Positions 16,422 to 26,014 of a stretch of 64,000 nt of DNA are shown one piece after another. Origin of the DNA: Alphaproteobacteria bacterium (lineage in GTDB: Bacteria; Pseudomonadota; Alphaproteobacteria; Sphingomonadales; Sphingomonadaceae); NCBI GenBank assembly GCA_018823325.1, contig JAHJIJ010000030.1, positions 62,001-126,000 on the forward strand, given 5' to 3'. The notes under the pieces were generated by a model that was not told the DNA's origin, made no database searches, and worked only from the letters and a program-made list of their open reading frames with translations. A program made the position numbers and the translations under genes. How positions within the stretch are numbered: the stretch's first letter is position 1; each line of letters begins with the position of its first letter.

Positions 16422-17780
16422 ATGACGACAGACACTCCCAACGAACAACAAGGCGGGGATCAATATAGCCCGGCTTACCGCGCGATGCTGCTGATCTTCA
16501 TCATGCTCGTCGCCGCCTTTGCCTATATTGATCGGGTGATCGTTCAGACATTGGGCCAGCCGATCAAGGAGGATCTTGGCCTCACCGATTTCCAGCTTGG
16601 GCTGCTGGGCGGCCTCGGCTTTGCCATTCTCTATTCCACGCTCGGCCTTCCCATCGCCCGGCTGGCGGAGCGGCGCGACCGCATCACCATCATCTCGGTC
16701 TCTGTCGGCTTGTTCTCCATCATGAGCGCCATGTGCGGCCTCGCCGCAAACTTCTGGCAGCTTTTCCTCTGCCGCATCGGCGTCGGCATCGGCGAGGCCG
16801 GCGTGCAGGCGCCGAGCACGTCGCTTATCGGCGATCATTTCCCACCGCATCAGCGAGGATTCGCCATCACGATGATGCGATTGGGTTCGCCGATCGGTTC
16901 TTTCGTCGGCGCACTGTCGGCTGTCTGGATCGCGCAGGAGCATGGCTGGCGCATGGCGCTGATCGCCGTCTGCGGCCCCGGTATCGTCGTGGCGCTATTG
17001 TTCCGCCTGTTGTTGCGCGATCCGCCACGTGGCCTGAGCGACCCCGTGACGCCCGGCGCCAAAGCCGGGCCGCCACCACCCATGAAGGAGGTGATGGGCA
17101 TGATGGCGCGTCGCGCCGTGTTCCGGAACCTGCTGATCGGCCTCGCCCTCTCGAGCATGGCGCTTTACGCAGGCGGTGCATTCACAGCCCCATTCTTCAT
17201 GCGGGTACACAGCCTGTCGATCACGCAGGCCGGTGTCTATGTCGCGATCATATCCACCACGGCCGCCACCGCCGGCATGATGCTCGGCGGTGTCGGCATC
17301 GATTTCATCTCACGGCGCGGGCAGCACTGGTATGCACTGCTGCCGTTCTGCGGCATCGCCACCAGCGTGCCGCTCTATCTGATCGGCTATTCGCTGGGCA
17401 GCCCCCTGCCCGCCCTCATCTGCATCACCATCGCAGGCGTGTTTCTGTTCTTCTACTCGGTGCCGACGCTTGTTGCCCTTCAGAACCTTGTCGCCCCGAA
17501 CGTGCGAACAACGGCTGCGTTCATCTACTTTTTCATCGCCACGCTCGTCGGCGTGGGCCTTGGTCCGCCCGTGATTGGGCTCGCCAGCGACTTCTTCGCC
17601 GGTATCGTTCTGCCCGGCTTCTCGGTCGCCTGCACCGATGCCAGGCTGACAGGTGCCTGCGCAGACGCTTCGGCCTTGGGTGTGCGTTATGCGCTCATGT
17701 CCAGCATTTCCCTCTATGCGCTGGCTGCCCTCCACTACTGGCTCGCCGCCCGTGCGCTGAAGCGGGAGGCGCTCGATTGA
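16422..17780 (+). CDS. MFS transporter (spinster-like)
   Basis: This 452-residue permease has about twelve membrane segments. The first membrane segment contains AAFAYIDRVIVQTLGQPIKED, resembling the FxDRxIL pattern of spinster-like MFS carriers, and the loop motif LPIARLAERRDR follows segment 2. A cytosolic loop near residues 200-225 is proline-rich. It sits directly upstream of the second dioxygenase (61-base gap, same strand) and behind operator copy 8. It could import the substrate or export a product; direction cannot be told from sequence. The ribosome site before the ATG is weak. Confidence 0.83.
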   Translation: MTTDTPNEQQGGDQYSPAYRAMLLIFIMLVAAFAYIDRVIVQTLGQPIKEDLGLTDFQLGLLGGLGFAILYSTLGLPIARLAERRDRITIISVSVGLFSIMSAMCGLAANFWQLFLCRIGVGIGEAGVQAPSTSLIGDHFPPHQRGFAITMMRLGSPIGSFVGALSAVWIAQEHGWRMALIAVCGPGIVVALLFRLLLRDPPRGLSDPVTPGAKAGPPPPMKEVMGMMARRAVFRNLLIGLALSSMALYAGGAFTAPFFMRVHSLSITQAGVYVAIISTTAATAGMMLGGVGIDFISRRGQHWYALLPFCGIATSVPLYLIGYSLGSPLPALICITIAGVFLFFYSVPTLVALQNLVAPNVRTTAAFIYFFIATLVGVGLGPPVIGLASDFFAGIVLPGFSVACTDARLTGACADASALGVRYALMSSISLYALAALHYWLAARALKREALD

Positions 17781-17841
17781 GGTTGCCCCTCCCGCTGTCT
17801 CTCCCATTCCCAACCAACTATCTCATCGAACAGAGGCTGAT

Positions 17842-19290
17842 ATGAAGTTTCCCGAGACGCCCAATTTCACCGGCTTCTTCGCGCCGTCAGGCGTGGAGGC
17901 AGACGTGCGCAATCTTCCGGTCCTTGACGGCGCAATTCCGGTCAACCTGGATGGCAGCTTCTATCGTGTCGCACCCGATCCACAGTTTCCGCCGATTGCC
18001 GGCGATGACATCTGGTTCAATGGCGACGGGATGGTCACCCGCTTTCGCTTCCGGAACGGCGAGGTCTCCCTGCAGCAGCGCTGGGCACGCACCGACAAGT
18101 TCCGCCTGGAGCGGGATGCGGGGAAGGCCCTGTTCGGCGCCTATCGCAATCCGCTGACTGACCATGAATCGGTAAAGGGCGAGGTTCGCGGTACCGCCAA
18201 CACGAACGTCATTCTTCATGCCGGCAAGCTGCTTGCGCTCAAGGAAGACAGCCCGCCCGTCTGGATGGATCCGGAAACCCTCGAGACCATCGATCCGCGT
18301 TATGATTTCGGCGGAAAGATGACGTCGGAGACCTTCACCGCCCATCCGAAGATCGACCCGCGCACTGGCGAGATGCTGGCGTTCGGCTATGCGGCCAAGG
18401 GGCTGTGTACGCGGGACATGGTCTTCTACGTCATCAGCCCTGAGGGCGAGATCACGAAGGAGGTCTGGTTCGAGATTCCCTACTACTGCATGATGCACGA
18501 TTTCGGCTTCACCGAGGATTATGTCGTCTTCCACGTGGTGCCGATTGTCGGCTCATGGGAGAGGCTGGAAGCTGGCCTTCCGCATTTCGGCTTCGATCGG
18601 GGCAAGCCCGTGCACCTGGGCGTTCTGCCGCGCAATGGTACGGCTGACGACATCCGCTGGTTCTCGGCGCCGACCTGTTTCGCCAGCCACGTGATGAACG
18701 CCCATAATGAGGGCACGAAGGTCCACTTCGACGTTCCGATGGCGGCCGGCAATATGTTCCCCTTCTTTCCGGACACGGAAGGCCTGCCCTTCGAGCCGCA
18801 TAACGCAGCAGCCAGAATGACGCGCTGGACCGTCGACATGCGCGACAATGGCGATGACATCGCGATGACGAAGATCGCCGATCTGGTCGGTGAATTTCCG
18901 CGCGTCGATGATCGCTTTGCCGGCCGCAAGAACCGCTGGGGCTGGCAGCTCGTGCAGGATCTGAGCAAACCGGTAGACCTGCCGGGTGGCCGCAGCGCGT
19001 CGGGCATGATGATGAACACACTTGGCCGCATCGACATGGAGACGGGTGAGACGGACACCTACTGGGTCGGCCCCACGTCATCGTTGCAGGAACCCGCTTT
19101 CGTACCACGGCCGGGCTCAACCGAGGAGGGCGATGGCTATATGGTCGTCATCGAAAACCGGCTGGCGGAAATGGCATCGCGCCTGCTGCTGTTCGACGCG
19201 ATGAAGCTGGCGCAAGGGCCAATCGCAACCGTGGGCCTCCCTTTCCGAATCCGCCAGGGCCTTCACGGTAACTGGGCGGCAGCCGACTGA
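17842..19290 (+). CDS. Lignostilbene-type carotenoid cleavage oxygenase, copy 2
   Basis: This 482-residue stilbene-cleavage-family enzyme has iron ligands His168 (TAHP), His219 (MHDF), His283 (SHVMNAH) and His475 (LHGNW). Active-site residues Phe59, Tyr101 and Lys134 fall at exactly the numbers reported for sphingomonad stilbene cleavers such as LsdA and NOV1, where Tyr and Lys engage the 4-hydroxyl of the substrate. That makes cleavage of a 4-hydroxystilbene-like double bond to two aromatic aldehydes the leading prediction. An AGAGG site precedes the ATG. It is probably co-transcribed with the MFS gene at 16422. Copy 1 at 7185-8615 keeps Tyr and Lys but has Ile in place of Phe59. Confidence 0.92.
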   Translation: MKFPETPNFTGFFAPSGVEADVRNLPVLDGAIPVNLDGSFYRVAPDPQFPPIAGDDIWFNGDGMVTRFRFRNGEVSLQQRWARTDKFRLERDAGKALFGAYRNPLTDHESVKGEVRGTANTNVILHAGKLLALKEDSPPVWMDPETLETIDPRYDFGGKMTSETFTAHPKIDPRTGEMLAFGYAAKGLCTRDMVFYVISPEGEITKEVWFEIPYYCMMHDFGFTEDYVVFHVVPIVGSWERLEAGLPHFGFDRGKPVHLGVLPRNGTADDIRWFSAPTCFASHVMNAHNEGTKVHFDVPMAAGNMFPFFPDTEGLPFEPHNAAARMTRWTVDMRDNGDDIAMTKIADLVGEFPRVDDRFAGRKNRWGWQLVQDLSKPVDLPGGRSASGMMMNTLGRIDMETGETDTYWVGPTSSLQEPAFVPRPGSTEEGDGYMVVIENRLAEMASRLLLFDAMKLAQGPIATVGLPFRIRQGLHGNWAAAD

Positions 19291-19605
19291 CCCCGACAGA
19301 AACAATCAGCATGACCGCTCTGGAGATCAATGGATATCCGTGCTCGCAACGTAAATTGGGGAAGAGTGGATTCATCGGCGCATCTCTTCGCGGTCGGGGT
19401 TTCCGCCAGTGCTTGCCGAATGCCTCGGACAACATCGTCGGGCCAGTATGAAAGCCGCATTTTTCTGCCGTCCATGCCCCTCAAATGGGGGATGGCGCGC
19501 GATGATTGGCCATGCCTAGTGCGGGGTGGGCAAGGTAATGACACGGCGCTTGCCCGGCGGTCCATCTGCTTGCGACCCGAGGGGACTGCTTAACCTTGAC
19601 GGTGG
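19291..19605. other. Intergenic region, no supported gene
   Basis: These 315 bases separate the catabolic island from the histidine kinase gene. I see no TTGA-N4-TCAA operator, no strong hairpin after the dioxygenase stop, and no coding frame resembling a known family. The kinase promoter presumably lies here. Confidence 0.4.
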
Positions 19606-21774
19606 ATGCCTTGCGCTCCACCGTCACCTTTTTCCGACAATGGATTGCAGATGCGGAACAGTTCAAGGAGCAGCTTCTGGGCCATGCCGGGCAGGCTGCT
19701 TTCGATCGCGATCGCATTCGGTTTCCTGCTCAGTGCACTGATCACGATCATCGCAATGACTCAGCCGCGTTTTGCAGAGCGGCTTGTGGTGAACGATGGT
19801 CAGATCGTCCTGCAGACTGCCGACAGGCAAATGGCAGGCTCGCTTCTGCCGCCGGAGCGGCTCCCCGCCACCATATCTCCGGTCGAACCGCTGGATCTGA
19901 CACCCGAACCGGACGCCATCGAGAGCTATCAGACCCAAGCCCGGTTCTTCGCCCGGCAGGATGCTCTGGCTCTATGGTTGCGTGAATCGAGGCCCGACAG
20001 CCTGTCCGTGCTCTCCGGCGAGCAACTGCCAAGCGCGGTTCAATTGGCGCCATCGCAGCGGCTACCCTTCGAATTCTGGATGCAGATCCTGGTCGGCTTT
20101 GCGATCTTCGTGATTTCGGCGTGGATATGGGCTCTTCAGCCACGCGCCTGGCCCAATCGGCTATTCGGTCTTGCAGGCGCTGGCCTCTGGCTGGCGGCAA
20201 GCACGGCCGCGGTTTACAGCACACGCTGGCTGGCCCTGCCTACATCGCTCTTTCTGCCGCTGAGCAGCGCCAACGGCTTTGGCGCCATGCTCTACGGCGC
20301 CGCGATGATCAGCCTGTTCCTGATCTATCCGGTGCGTCTGGTCAGCAACCGTGCCCTGCTGGCGGTTGGCGCCCTGTTTGGCGGCTGGTTCCTGCTTGGA
20401 TTGCTCGATCAGGTCGGTTCGCCGCCTGCCGAAGTGCCGCTGCTCACAGCCGTCGAGATGCTGCTGATCCTGATTCTGGTCATCGTGCAGTTCGTCAAAT
20501 CCCGCAAGAACCCGCTACAGCGCGCGGCGATCCGCTGGGTTGGCGTATCGACCTCGGTTGGCTCGGGGCTGTTCATCAGTGCCGCCGCCATACCGGCCGT
20601 TCTGGGCATCGAGCCATTGATCGACCAGAGCTATGCCTTCGCTTTCTTCCTGATCGTGCATCTCGGCGTCGCTTTCGGCCTGCGCCGCAACGCCCTGTTC
20701 CAGAGCGAGCAATGGGCGATCACCATGTTCCGGGCGGCTTTCTTCGGTCTTTTGCTTATCGCCGTGGATATCCTGCTGATCACTCTGCTCGGATCGATCG
20801 GCAGCGCCGCGGTGCTGACGCTTCTGCTGTTGCTCCCCTTCTTCTACCTGCCATGGCGCAGCTTCATGCAGCGCTGGCTCACCGGCAGCGCCCATATCGC
20901 GGACCTGCTGGAAGAAGTCGCGCATATCGCTCTCGTTGCCGATGTGCCGCAGCGCGCCAGACAATGGCAGGACATTTTCGACAAGGCGTTCTCGCCCTTG
21001 CAGGTCGAGCATATAGAGCACGCCTCACCCGCCGAGGTCATCATTGCAGATGAAGGGCTGGCGATGCATCTGCCGGCGGCCATCGACTGCCCGGCCATGA
21101 CAATCCGCTATCGCAGCCGCGGCACACGCCTGTTTCAGGATCGGGACAGGCAGCTGGCGGCACGCCTGATCGATCTGGCCTCCAGCCTCAAGCGACAGCA
21201 GGAAGCTTTCAAGCAAGGCGTCAGCAGCGAGCGCAGCCGGATCTCGCGCGATCTCCACGATGATCTTTCGGCCCGCCTCGTCTCCGGGTTGATGCTGGAC
21301 GATCCGGCGCAACTCAAGGCCGTCCTGCGCTCGTCACTCGCCGAGGTCCGCAGCATCGTGACGGCTGAGGAAAGCGGATGCGCGCAACTGGCTGACATTC
21401 TCGCCGATTGCCGCGCCGAGGCCGCCGAGCGGCTGGAGGCATCCGGCATGGCCCTGCATTGGCCGGTGGGTGACATGCCCGGACGGCTCGATCCGCAGCC
21501 ACAGAAGGCGCTGGTATCGGTGCTGCGGGAGATTGTGACGAATGCGGTAAAGCACTCCGGCGGCAGCCGTCTTACGGTCGAGGCAAAGGTGGATAGCAAC
21601 CGGCTCTACATCGTGGCGACGGACGATGGCCGCAATTTCAACGGTACGATGCGGCAGGGCAACGGCCTGCGCAACATGCGCGCGCGGATGACCGCCATTG
21701 AAGGCTATTTCGATCATGAAGGGCAGCCGGACGGCGGCTTTCGCATCAGCCTCAACCTGCCGGTTACGCCATGA
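19606..21774 (+). CDS. NarL/DesK-type sensor histidine kinase, multi-membrane-span
   Basis: This protein of up to 722 residues has one N-terminal membrane helix (LLSIAIAFGFLLSALITIIAM), a periplasmic segment of about 100 residues, and then a block of seven or eight hydrophobic helices. The cytosolic part contains the HisKA_3 phospho-acceptor site ERSRISRDLHDDLSARL and a HATPase domain with N box EIVTNAVKHSGG, G1 region TDDGRNF and G2 region GNGLRNMRARM. It partners the regulator that overlaps it by four bases. An alternative start at 19651 (MRNSSRS) gives a more usual N-terminus; neither has a clear ribosome site. The signal is unknown. Confidence 0.87.
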   Translation: MPCAPPSPFSDNGLQMRNSSRSSFWAMPGRLLSIAIAFGFLLSALITIIAMTQPRFAERLVVNDGQIVLQTADRQMAGSLLPPERLPATISPVEPLDLTPEPDAIESYQTQARFFARQDALALWLRESRPDSLSVLSGEQLPSAVQLAPSQRLPFEFWMQILVGFAIFVISAWIWALQPRAWPNRLFGLAGAGLWLAASTAAVYSTRWLALPTSLFLPLSSANGFGAMLYGAAMISLFLIYPVRLVSNRALLAVGALFGGWFLLGLLDQVGSPPAEVPLLTAVEMLLILILVIVQFVKSRKNPLQRAAIRWVGVSTSVGSGLFISAAAIPAVLGIEPLIDQSYAFAFFLIVHLGVAFGLRRNALFQSEQWAITMFRAAFFGLLLIAVDILLITLLGSIGSAAVLTLLLLLPFFYLPWRSFMQRWLTGSAHIADLLEEVAHIALVADVPQRARQWQDIFDKAFSPLQVEHIEHASPAEVIIADEGLAMHLPAAIDCPAMTIRYRSRGTRLFQDRDRQLAARLIDLASSLKRQQEAFKQGVSSERSRISRDLHDDLSARLVSGLMLDDPAQLKAVLRSSLAEVRSIVTAEESGCAQLADILADCRAEAAERLEASGMALHWPVGDMPGRLDPQPQKALVSVLREIVTNAVKHSGGSRLTVEAKVDSNRLYIVATDDGRNFNGTMRQGNGLRNMRARMTAIEGYFDHEGQPDGGFRISLNLPVTP

Positions 21775-22421
21775 CCGGCAAGCCCGCTGCGCGTATCCTG
21801 GTCGTCGACGACATCCGCCCGGCCCGGCAACTGCTGATTGACGCGATCAATGCCGTCATCTCCCGGCTGGGGCAGGCAGAAGCCACGATCGTCGAGGCAG
21901 CGTCCTTCACCGAAGCGATGGTTCTGATCGACCAAGGGTTCGATTTCGCGTTCATCGACCTGCATCTGCCGGATGGACGCGGTTGGGATATCATCCGGAG
22001 CCTGAAGAAATATCCAGACATTTTGGTCGCAGCAGTCACTGTCATGGATGACCGGCCCAGCGTGGAGGCCACCTTGGCAGCTGGCGCCGATGGCTATCTG
22101 ATCAAGGATGCCGAGCCGGAACTGCTGCATTTCCGCATCGAGCGGCTGATGGCAGGCGAGCCTTCGCTCTCGCCGGCGATCGCCCGGATGATGCTCGAGC
22201 GCTTCCGGCCGTTCCAGCACCCCGATCAGGATCCTTTGACCGACCGCGAGCGGGAGGTTCTTTCACTCGTGGGTCGGGGCCTGCGCGCCAGGGAAGTGGC
22301 CGACCAGTTGCAGATCAGCTCGCACACAGTGCGCGACCACCTCAAATCGATCTACCGCAAGCTCGACGTATCATCCCGCGCGGAGGTCGCAATCGAAGCG
22401 CAGAAGCGAAATCTTACGTGA
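21771..22421 (+). CDS. LuxR/NarL-family response regulator
   Basis: This 216-residue protein has a receiver domain with acidic pair ILVVDD, phospho-acceptor Asp in FAFIDLHLPDGRG, and Lys in YLIKDAEPE. A C-terminal LuxR helix-turn-helix follows (LTDREREVLSLVGRG, then SSHTVRDHLKSIYRKLDVSSRAE). It overlaps the preceding kinase gene in an ATGA arrangement, so the two are translationally coupled. Targets are not evident. The adjacent PepSY/TonB-receptor genes are convergent, and 34 bases separate the stop codons. Confidence 0.92.
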   Translation: MTGKPAARILVVDDIRPARQLLIDAINAVISRLGQAEATIVEAASFTEAMVLIDQGFDFAFIDLHLPDGRGWDIIRSLKKYPDILVAAVTVMDDRPSVEATLAAGADGYLIKDAEPELLHFRIERLMAGEPSLSPAIARMMLERFRPFQHPDQDPLTDREREVLSLVGRGLRAREVADQLQISSHTVRDHLKSIYRKLDVSSRAEVAIEAQKRNLT

Positions 22422-22455
22422 GGTCGCCGCGGTAGGACCGCCGGCACCCCGCCCC

Positions 22456-23589
22456 TCATCCGTCTGAATCGAGCAGTACGGGGCTATGGGCGCTGCTTGC
22501 GTTCCGGGCCGCCGCGGGGACGTGGTTTGAGGACTGGTGCGGCGCTCGACGGGGGGAACGGAACCAGAAGGTCCAGCAGGCCAGCGTTCCGAGGAGGACG
22601 AGGGCGAGGCCGGTGAGGGTCAGCATGATCCGCCAGACGACGCCCCCGACCCGGCCGGCATGGACGGGATAGTATTTTTCCTCGATCCGGGAAGCGACGT
22701 CGCCCTGCAATGGGTCGTTCACCCCCAGGATCGTGGCCGTCGCCGGATCGAAATAGACATAGGTCCGGCCATTGGGCGTCCACTCGGTGGTCTGCTTCAT
22801 GCGCAGAACCAGCGGCTCTCCGGATTTCGCCGGAAACTGGAAGCGACGCGGCAACGCACCGGGAAACGCGGCCTGGGCCGTTTCGATCAGGAGACGCCAG
22901 TCCGTCTCCAGGCCGGCCATGGACGTCGCGTGATAGCGCGGCAGCGGCGTTTCGTCATGCTGCGCGAACGGCGCCAGCACCGCCGCCGAAAGCGGCTTGA
23001 ACACCATCAACGCCCCCGTAAGGGCCATTACCAGCAGAAGCGGCGCCGCAACGATGCCGAGGTCGCGGTGATGCCATATGATTGCCGGACGCGACATGCG
23101 CGGCGGCCACAGACGCAGCCTGAATGTCTTGCGCGTGCGCCACCACAGGATCGATCCCGTCACGACGAAGCCGATCAGCAAAAGCCCCAGTACGCCCGTG
23201 ACATAGGCACCGCCCTCGCGAATGAACAGATGATGGTGCAGGTCAAACAACCAGAGCTCCGGCCGGCCGAACAGGCTGCTCCATTGATCGACGATGCTCC
23301 CATCCTGCCCAAGATAGGCGCCCGACCCGTCGCGGTAGACGGCCTGATGCAGGCCGATCGTTTCGTCGGCCAACGTCACACGGGCCAATGGCGCGGCCTG
23401 GCCAGCTGCGATTGCGGCGGTCATCGCCCTGCCCATCTCCGCCGCATCGCGGCGCACGGCTTCGTGCGCGCCGGGCAGCCCGATCCAACTGTCTTCCCAC
23501 AGCAGCAGCGTTCCGGACAGGCCGATCACAGCCAGCAAAAGCCCGGCAATGCCACCTGTCCAGCGATGCAGCAGCAGCAAGGCCCGCAT
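22456..23589 (-). CDS. PepSY-associated transmembrane protein
   Basis: This 377-residue inner-membrane protein of the PepSY_TM family has the characteristic start LLLLHRWTGGIAGLLLAVIGLSGTLLLW, a middle pair of helices around VTGVLGLLLIGFVVTGSILWW with IIWHHRDLGIVAAPLLL, and a last helix near IMLTLTGLALVLLGTLACWTFW. The histidines in the helices suggest haem or metal contact. Relatives beside siderophore receptors are thought to reduce or release iron from ferric siderophores. Its start codon shares one base with the stop of the TonB receptor (TGATG), so the pair is translationally coupled. Confidence 0.85.
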   Translation of the reverse strand: MRALLLLHRWTGGIAGLLLAVIGLSGTLLLWEDSWIGLPGAHEAVRRDAAEMGRAMTAAIAAGQAAPLARVTLADETIGLHQAVYRDGSGAYLGQDGSIVDQWSSLFGRPELWLFDLHHHLFIREGGAYVTGVLGLLLIGFVVTGSILWWRTRKTFRLRLWPPRMSRPAIIWHHRDLGIVAAPLLLVMALTGALMVFKPLSAAVLAPFAQHDETPLPRYHATSMAGLETDWRLLIETAQAAFPGALPRRFQFPAKSGEPLVLRMKQTTEWTPNGRTYVYFDPATATILGVNDPLQGDVASRIEEKYYPVHAGRVGGVVWRIMLTLTGLALVLLGTLACWTFWFRSPRRAPHQSSNHVPAAARNASSAHSPVLLDSDG

Positions 23590-25754
23590 CAGAATTCGCC
23601 GCGCCAGCTCAAGGTAAAGCTGCGGCCGCGCCCAGCATAGAAGCGCGTATTGTCGCTCGTGCGCACGGTGTCGCTGTCATAGGTGATGTAGAAGCTATCG
23701 GTCAGGTTCTGCGCCGCCAGCGCGAATTCGCCGAGTGACGTGCGGTAGGCAATGTAGGCATCGAACAGTTCATAGCCTTCAAACCGGGCGGAAGCGGGCT
23801 GGTCGCTGAAATTCCGGGCGAGATAGAAGCGCCCCTGCAGGCGCAGGCTCAAGGGACCGCTTGTGTAGTCGGCCGCAAGGTTCAAGCGGTCCGGCGAGAT
23901 GTTCGCGCCATCCAGATCCTCATCCACATTGCCATCGTCATCGGCATCCGTCTTGCCGCGAATATGGGCATAGCCGCTGCTCAGCATCAGGCCCGGCACC
24001 GGCGTTTGCCAGGCGAGGCTCGCCTCAAGACCCTCGATACGAATGGGCTGCCGGGAGACATTGTAGATTCCGTCCCGGTCCAGCACGAGGACGGAGCCGA
24101 GATCGCTCGACGACCAGAAATAGCTGGCCGAGGCTTTCAGCGCGCCACGTTCATATTCCAGGCCGATCTCGCGGTTGTTGGAGATGACCGGCTCGAGCGC
24201 GAGAAAATTGTCGATATCGACGCCCTGATCATCGATGCCGCGCAGGATGCGGCCGACATCGGCGATCGTGTAGCCCTCCGCATAGGACGCATACGCGCGC
24301 ACGCCGGCGGCGGGCTCGACGATCAGGCCGCCGTTCCACAGCAGCTTTTCGAATGAAGGCTTGCCGCCCGCAACGGAGACCGGCTGATAGGTGGACAGAT
24401 CATCATCGTCGGTCGCGCCATAGACGGCCAGCGTCTCGTAATCGTCGACCTTGAGCTGGACACTCTCGTAGCGCAGCCCGCCAGCCAGACGGAGCAAACC
24501 GTCGAGCAATTTGAGGTTGCCCTGCGCGAAGGGCGCGAGGCTGCGGAAATCGGTCTCCGGCACCCAGTCGCGGCCGGTCTGCACCAGATATTGCTTGGTC
24601 CGGTCAAACAGCATGTCGAAGCCGGCTGTGACGACCAGATCTTCAAACCCGGGAAGCCCCCTTTCGTAGCTGATCTTGCCACCCAGCTTGCGCGAGAGGT
24701 TGGCAGACTGATCGAAAAGCGTGCCGGTCGGGTCGATGGTGGGGTCCTGAAATGTCGCGAAGGTTCCGCCGCCGAAAATGTCGCGCGTGCGGCTGAAGAA
24801 GGTCTGGACAAGCAGCGTGCCGCCGCCCAGGTCCGTATCCGTCAAGGCTGCGGACAGCATCTCCGCACGGTTCGTGGCAGGAACGCCCGGCGTAGAGCCG
24901 GGCACGCTGGTCGTGGGAACACCCGTCGCGCGGTTGCCCGGAACCGCGACATAATGGCTGTTGCCCTCCAGTTCGAACCGGTTAGCCACAACATCGATGC
25001 GGGCGCTGGAAGAAAGCTGGTATCCCAGCCGGGCGAAAACCGACCAGCTGTCGCTGTCCTGTATCTCGCCTTGCGTTCCGTCGACACCGATGCGGTTGCC
25101 ATGCCCGTCCGCATAGGCGCCACGACGCTCGAAGGAAGCACCGACATTCATGTCGAAATTGCCGGCGCGGTAGCCGACCAGTCCCGCCAGCTTGCCGCCC
25201 ATCTCCGAGCCGCGAAAACCGTCTGCGGCGGTGCCCTGGATCAACGTTCGCAGATTGACGCCGTCGCTGGCTGGCGCCCCGACCGTGACCTGATTGACGA
25301 CACCGCCGGTGGCGCCGATGCCTTGGAGCGCGTTGGATCCATAGATCACTTCCACCCGGTCGATGAAGAAGGGGTCGATAGTGTAGCCGTCGCGTGATCC
25401 GTCGCGCACGGGGGTCGATTGCGGAATGCCGTTGATCGCGTAGAGCGGCGAGCGGCCGCGCAGGCTCTCACCCGCGCCCGACAGTTTCTCGCGCGTGGGC
25501 GAGAAGGATGGCAACAGCGCAGAAACCGCATCGACTGTCGAACCGGAAATCTGGACCTGCCGGGCGAGCGACGTCGCGTCGATCACGTCGATCGTGAGCG
25601 GCAAAGCACTGGGCGGCAGCTGCGTCCGGGTGGCGGTGACGACGACCTCGCGGCCAGCCTCGGCCCTGTCGGGCTCGGCTAGCGGCGCAACCTGTGCGAC
25701 GGCGGGTGTGGCGAGGACAAGCGCGATGGCGCTCGTGGAATAGCGGATAGACAT
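23589..25754 (-). CDS. TonB-dependent receptor, probable siderophore receptor
   Basis: This 721-residue outer-membrane receptor has a signal peptide (MSIRYSTSAIALVLATPAVAQ). The plug starts VVVTATRTQLPPSALPLT and includes ESLRGRSPLYAINGIPQ and VEVIYGSNALQGIGATGGVVNQVT. The barrel ends RSFTLSWRGEF. I start at the ATG at 25754 because the signal peptide begins there; the open frame continues 47 residues upstream with no family resemblance. The coupled PepSY gene points to ferric siderophore uptake. Residues 603-614 (DADDDGNVDEDL) form an EF-hand-like acidic loop. No clear Fur box was found. Confidence 0.9.
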   Translation of the reverse strand: MSIRYSTSAIALVLATPAVAQVAPLAEPDRAEAGREVVVTATRTQLPPSALPLTIDVIDATSLARQVQISGSTVDAVSALLPSFSPTREKLSGAGESLRGRSPLYAINGIPQSTPVRDGSRDGYTIDPFFIDRVEVIYGSNALQGIGATGGVVNQVTVGAPASDGVNLRTLIQGTAADGFRGSEMGGKLAGLVGYRAGNFDMNVGASFERRGAYADGHGNRIGVDGTQGEIQDSDSWSVFARLGYQLSSSARIDVVANRFELEGNSHYVAVPGNRATGVPTTSVPGSTPGVPATNRAEMLSAALTDTDLGGGTLLVQTFFSRTRDIFGGGTFATFQDPTIDPTGTLFDQSANLSRKLGGKISYERGLPGFEDLVVTAGFDMLFDRTKQYLVQTGRDWVPETDFRSLAPFAQGNLKLLDGLLRLAGGLRYESVQLKVDDYETLAVYGATDDDDLSTYQPVSVAGGKPSFEKLLWNGGLIVEPAAGVRAYASYAEGYTIADVGRILRGIDDQGVDIDNFLALEPVISNNREIGLEYERGALKASASYFWSSSDLGSVLVLDRDGIYNVSRQPIRIEGLEASLAWQTPVPGLMLSSGYAHIRGKTDADDDGNVDEDLDGANISPDRLNLAADYTSGPLSLRLQGRFYLARNFSDQPASARFEGYELFDAYIAYRTSLGEFALAAQNLTDSFYITYDSDTVRTSDNTRFYAGRGRSFTLSWRGEF

Positions 25755-26014
25755 CAGAAGCTCCCGACGTGTGAACGCGGGCTTCCTAGGTTCTATGATA
25801 ATAGGTCGCAATAGCAAACTTGCGATGAAGCGTTGAATCACGCCAAACATTGGCTCGCAGCGCTCGCCAATGCCGTGTTCACGGCTGTCGTCCAAGGCGC
25901 CAACTGCCTGATCTCGCTACCTCTGGTGTCGAGCGGTGGATTTCAGTCAGCAGCCAGTCTGCGGTCCAGGCCGGCAGCTGACCAAATATCCAGGCAGCAA
26001 ACAGAAGATTGAAG
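25755..26014. other. Intergenic region upstream of the siderophore-receptor operon
   Basis: These 260 bases lie between the phosphatase stop and the receptor start, both on the minus strand. An AT-rich patch near 25785-25815 probably contains the receptor promoter. I looked for a Fur-type palindrome and found only a weak partial resemblance. No gene supported. Confidence 0.35.

Noticed and set aside
25785..25815. Possible Fur box before the siderophore-type receptor
   Set aside because: Only a few bases agree with the GATAAT-type repeats; too weak to call.
25896..26010. Short minus-strand stretch reading AAWIFGQLPAWTADWLL
   Set aside because: It looks membrane-like but has no start, no ribosome site and no family match I can name; treated as intergenic.
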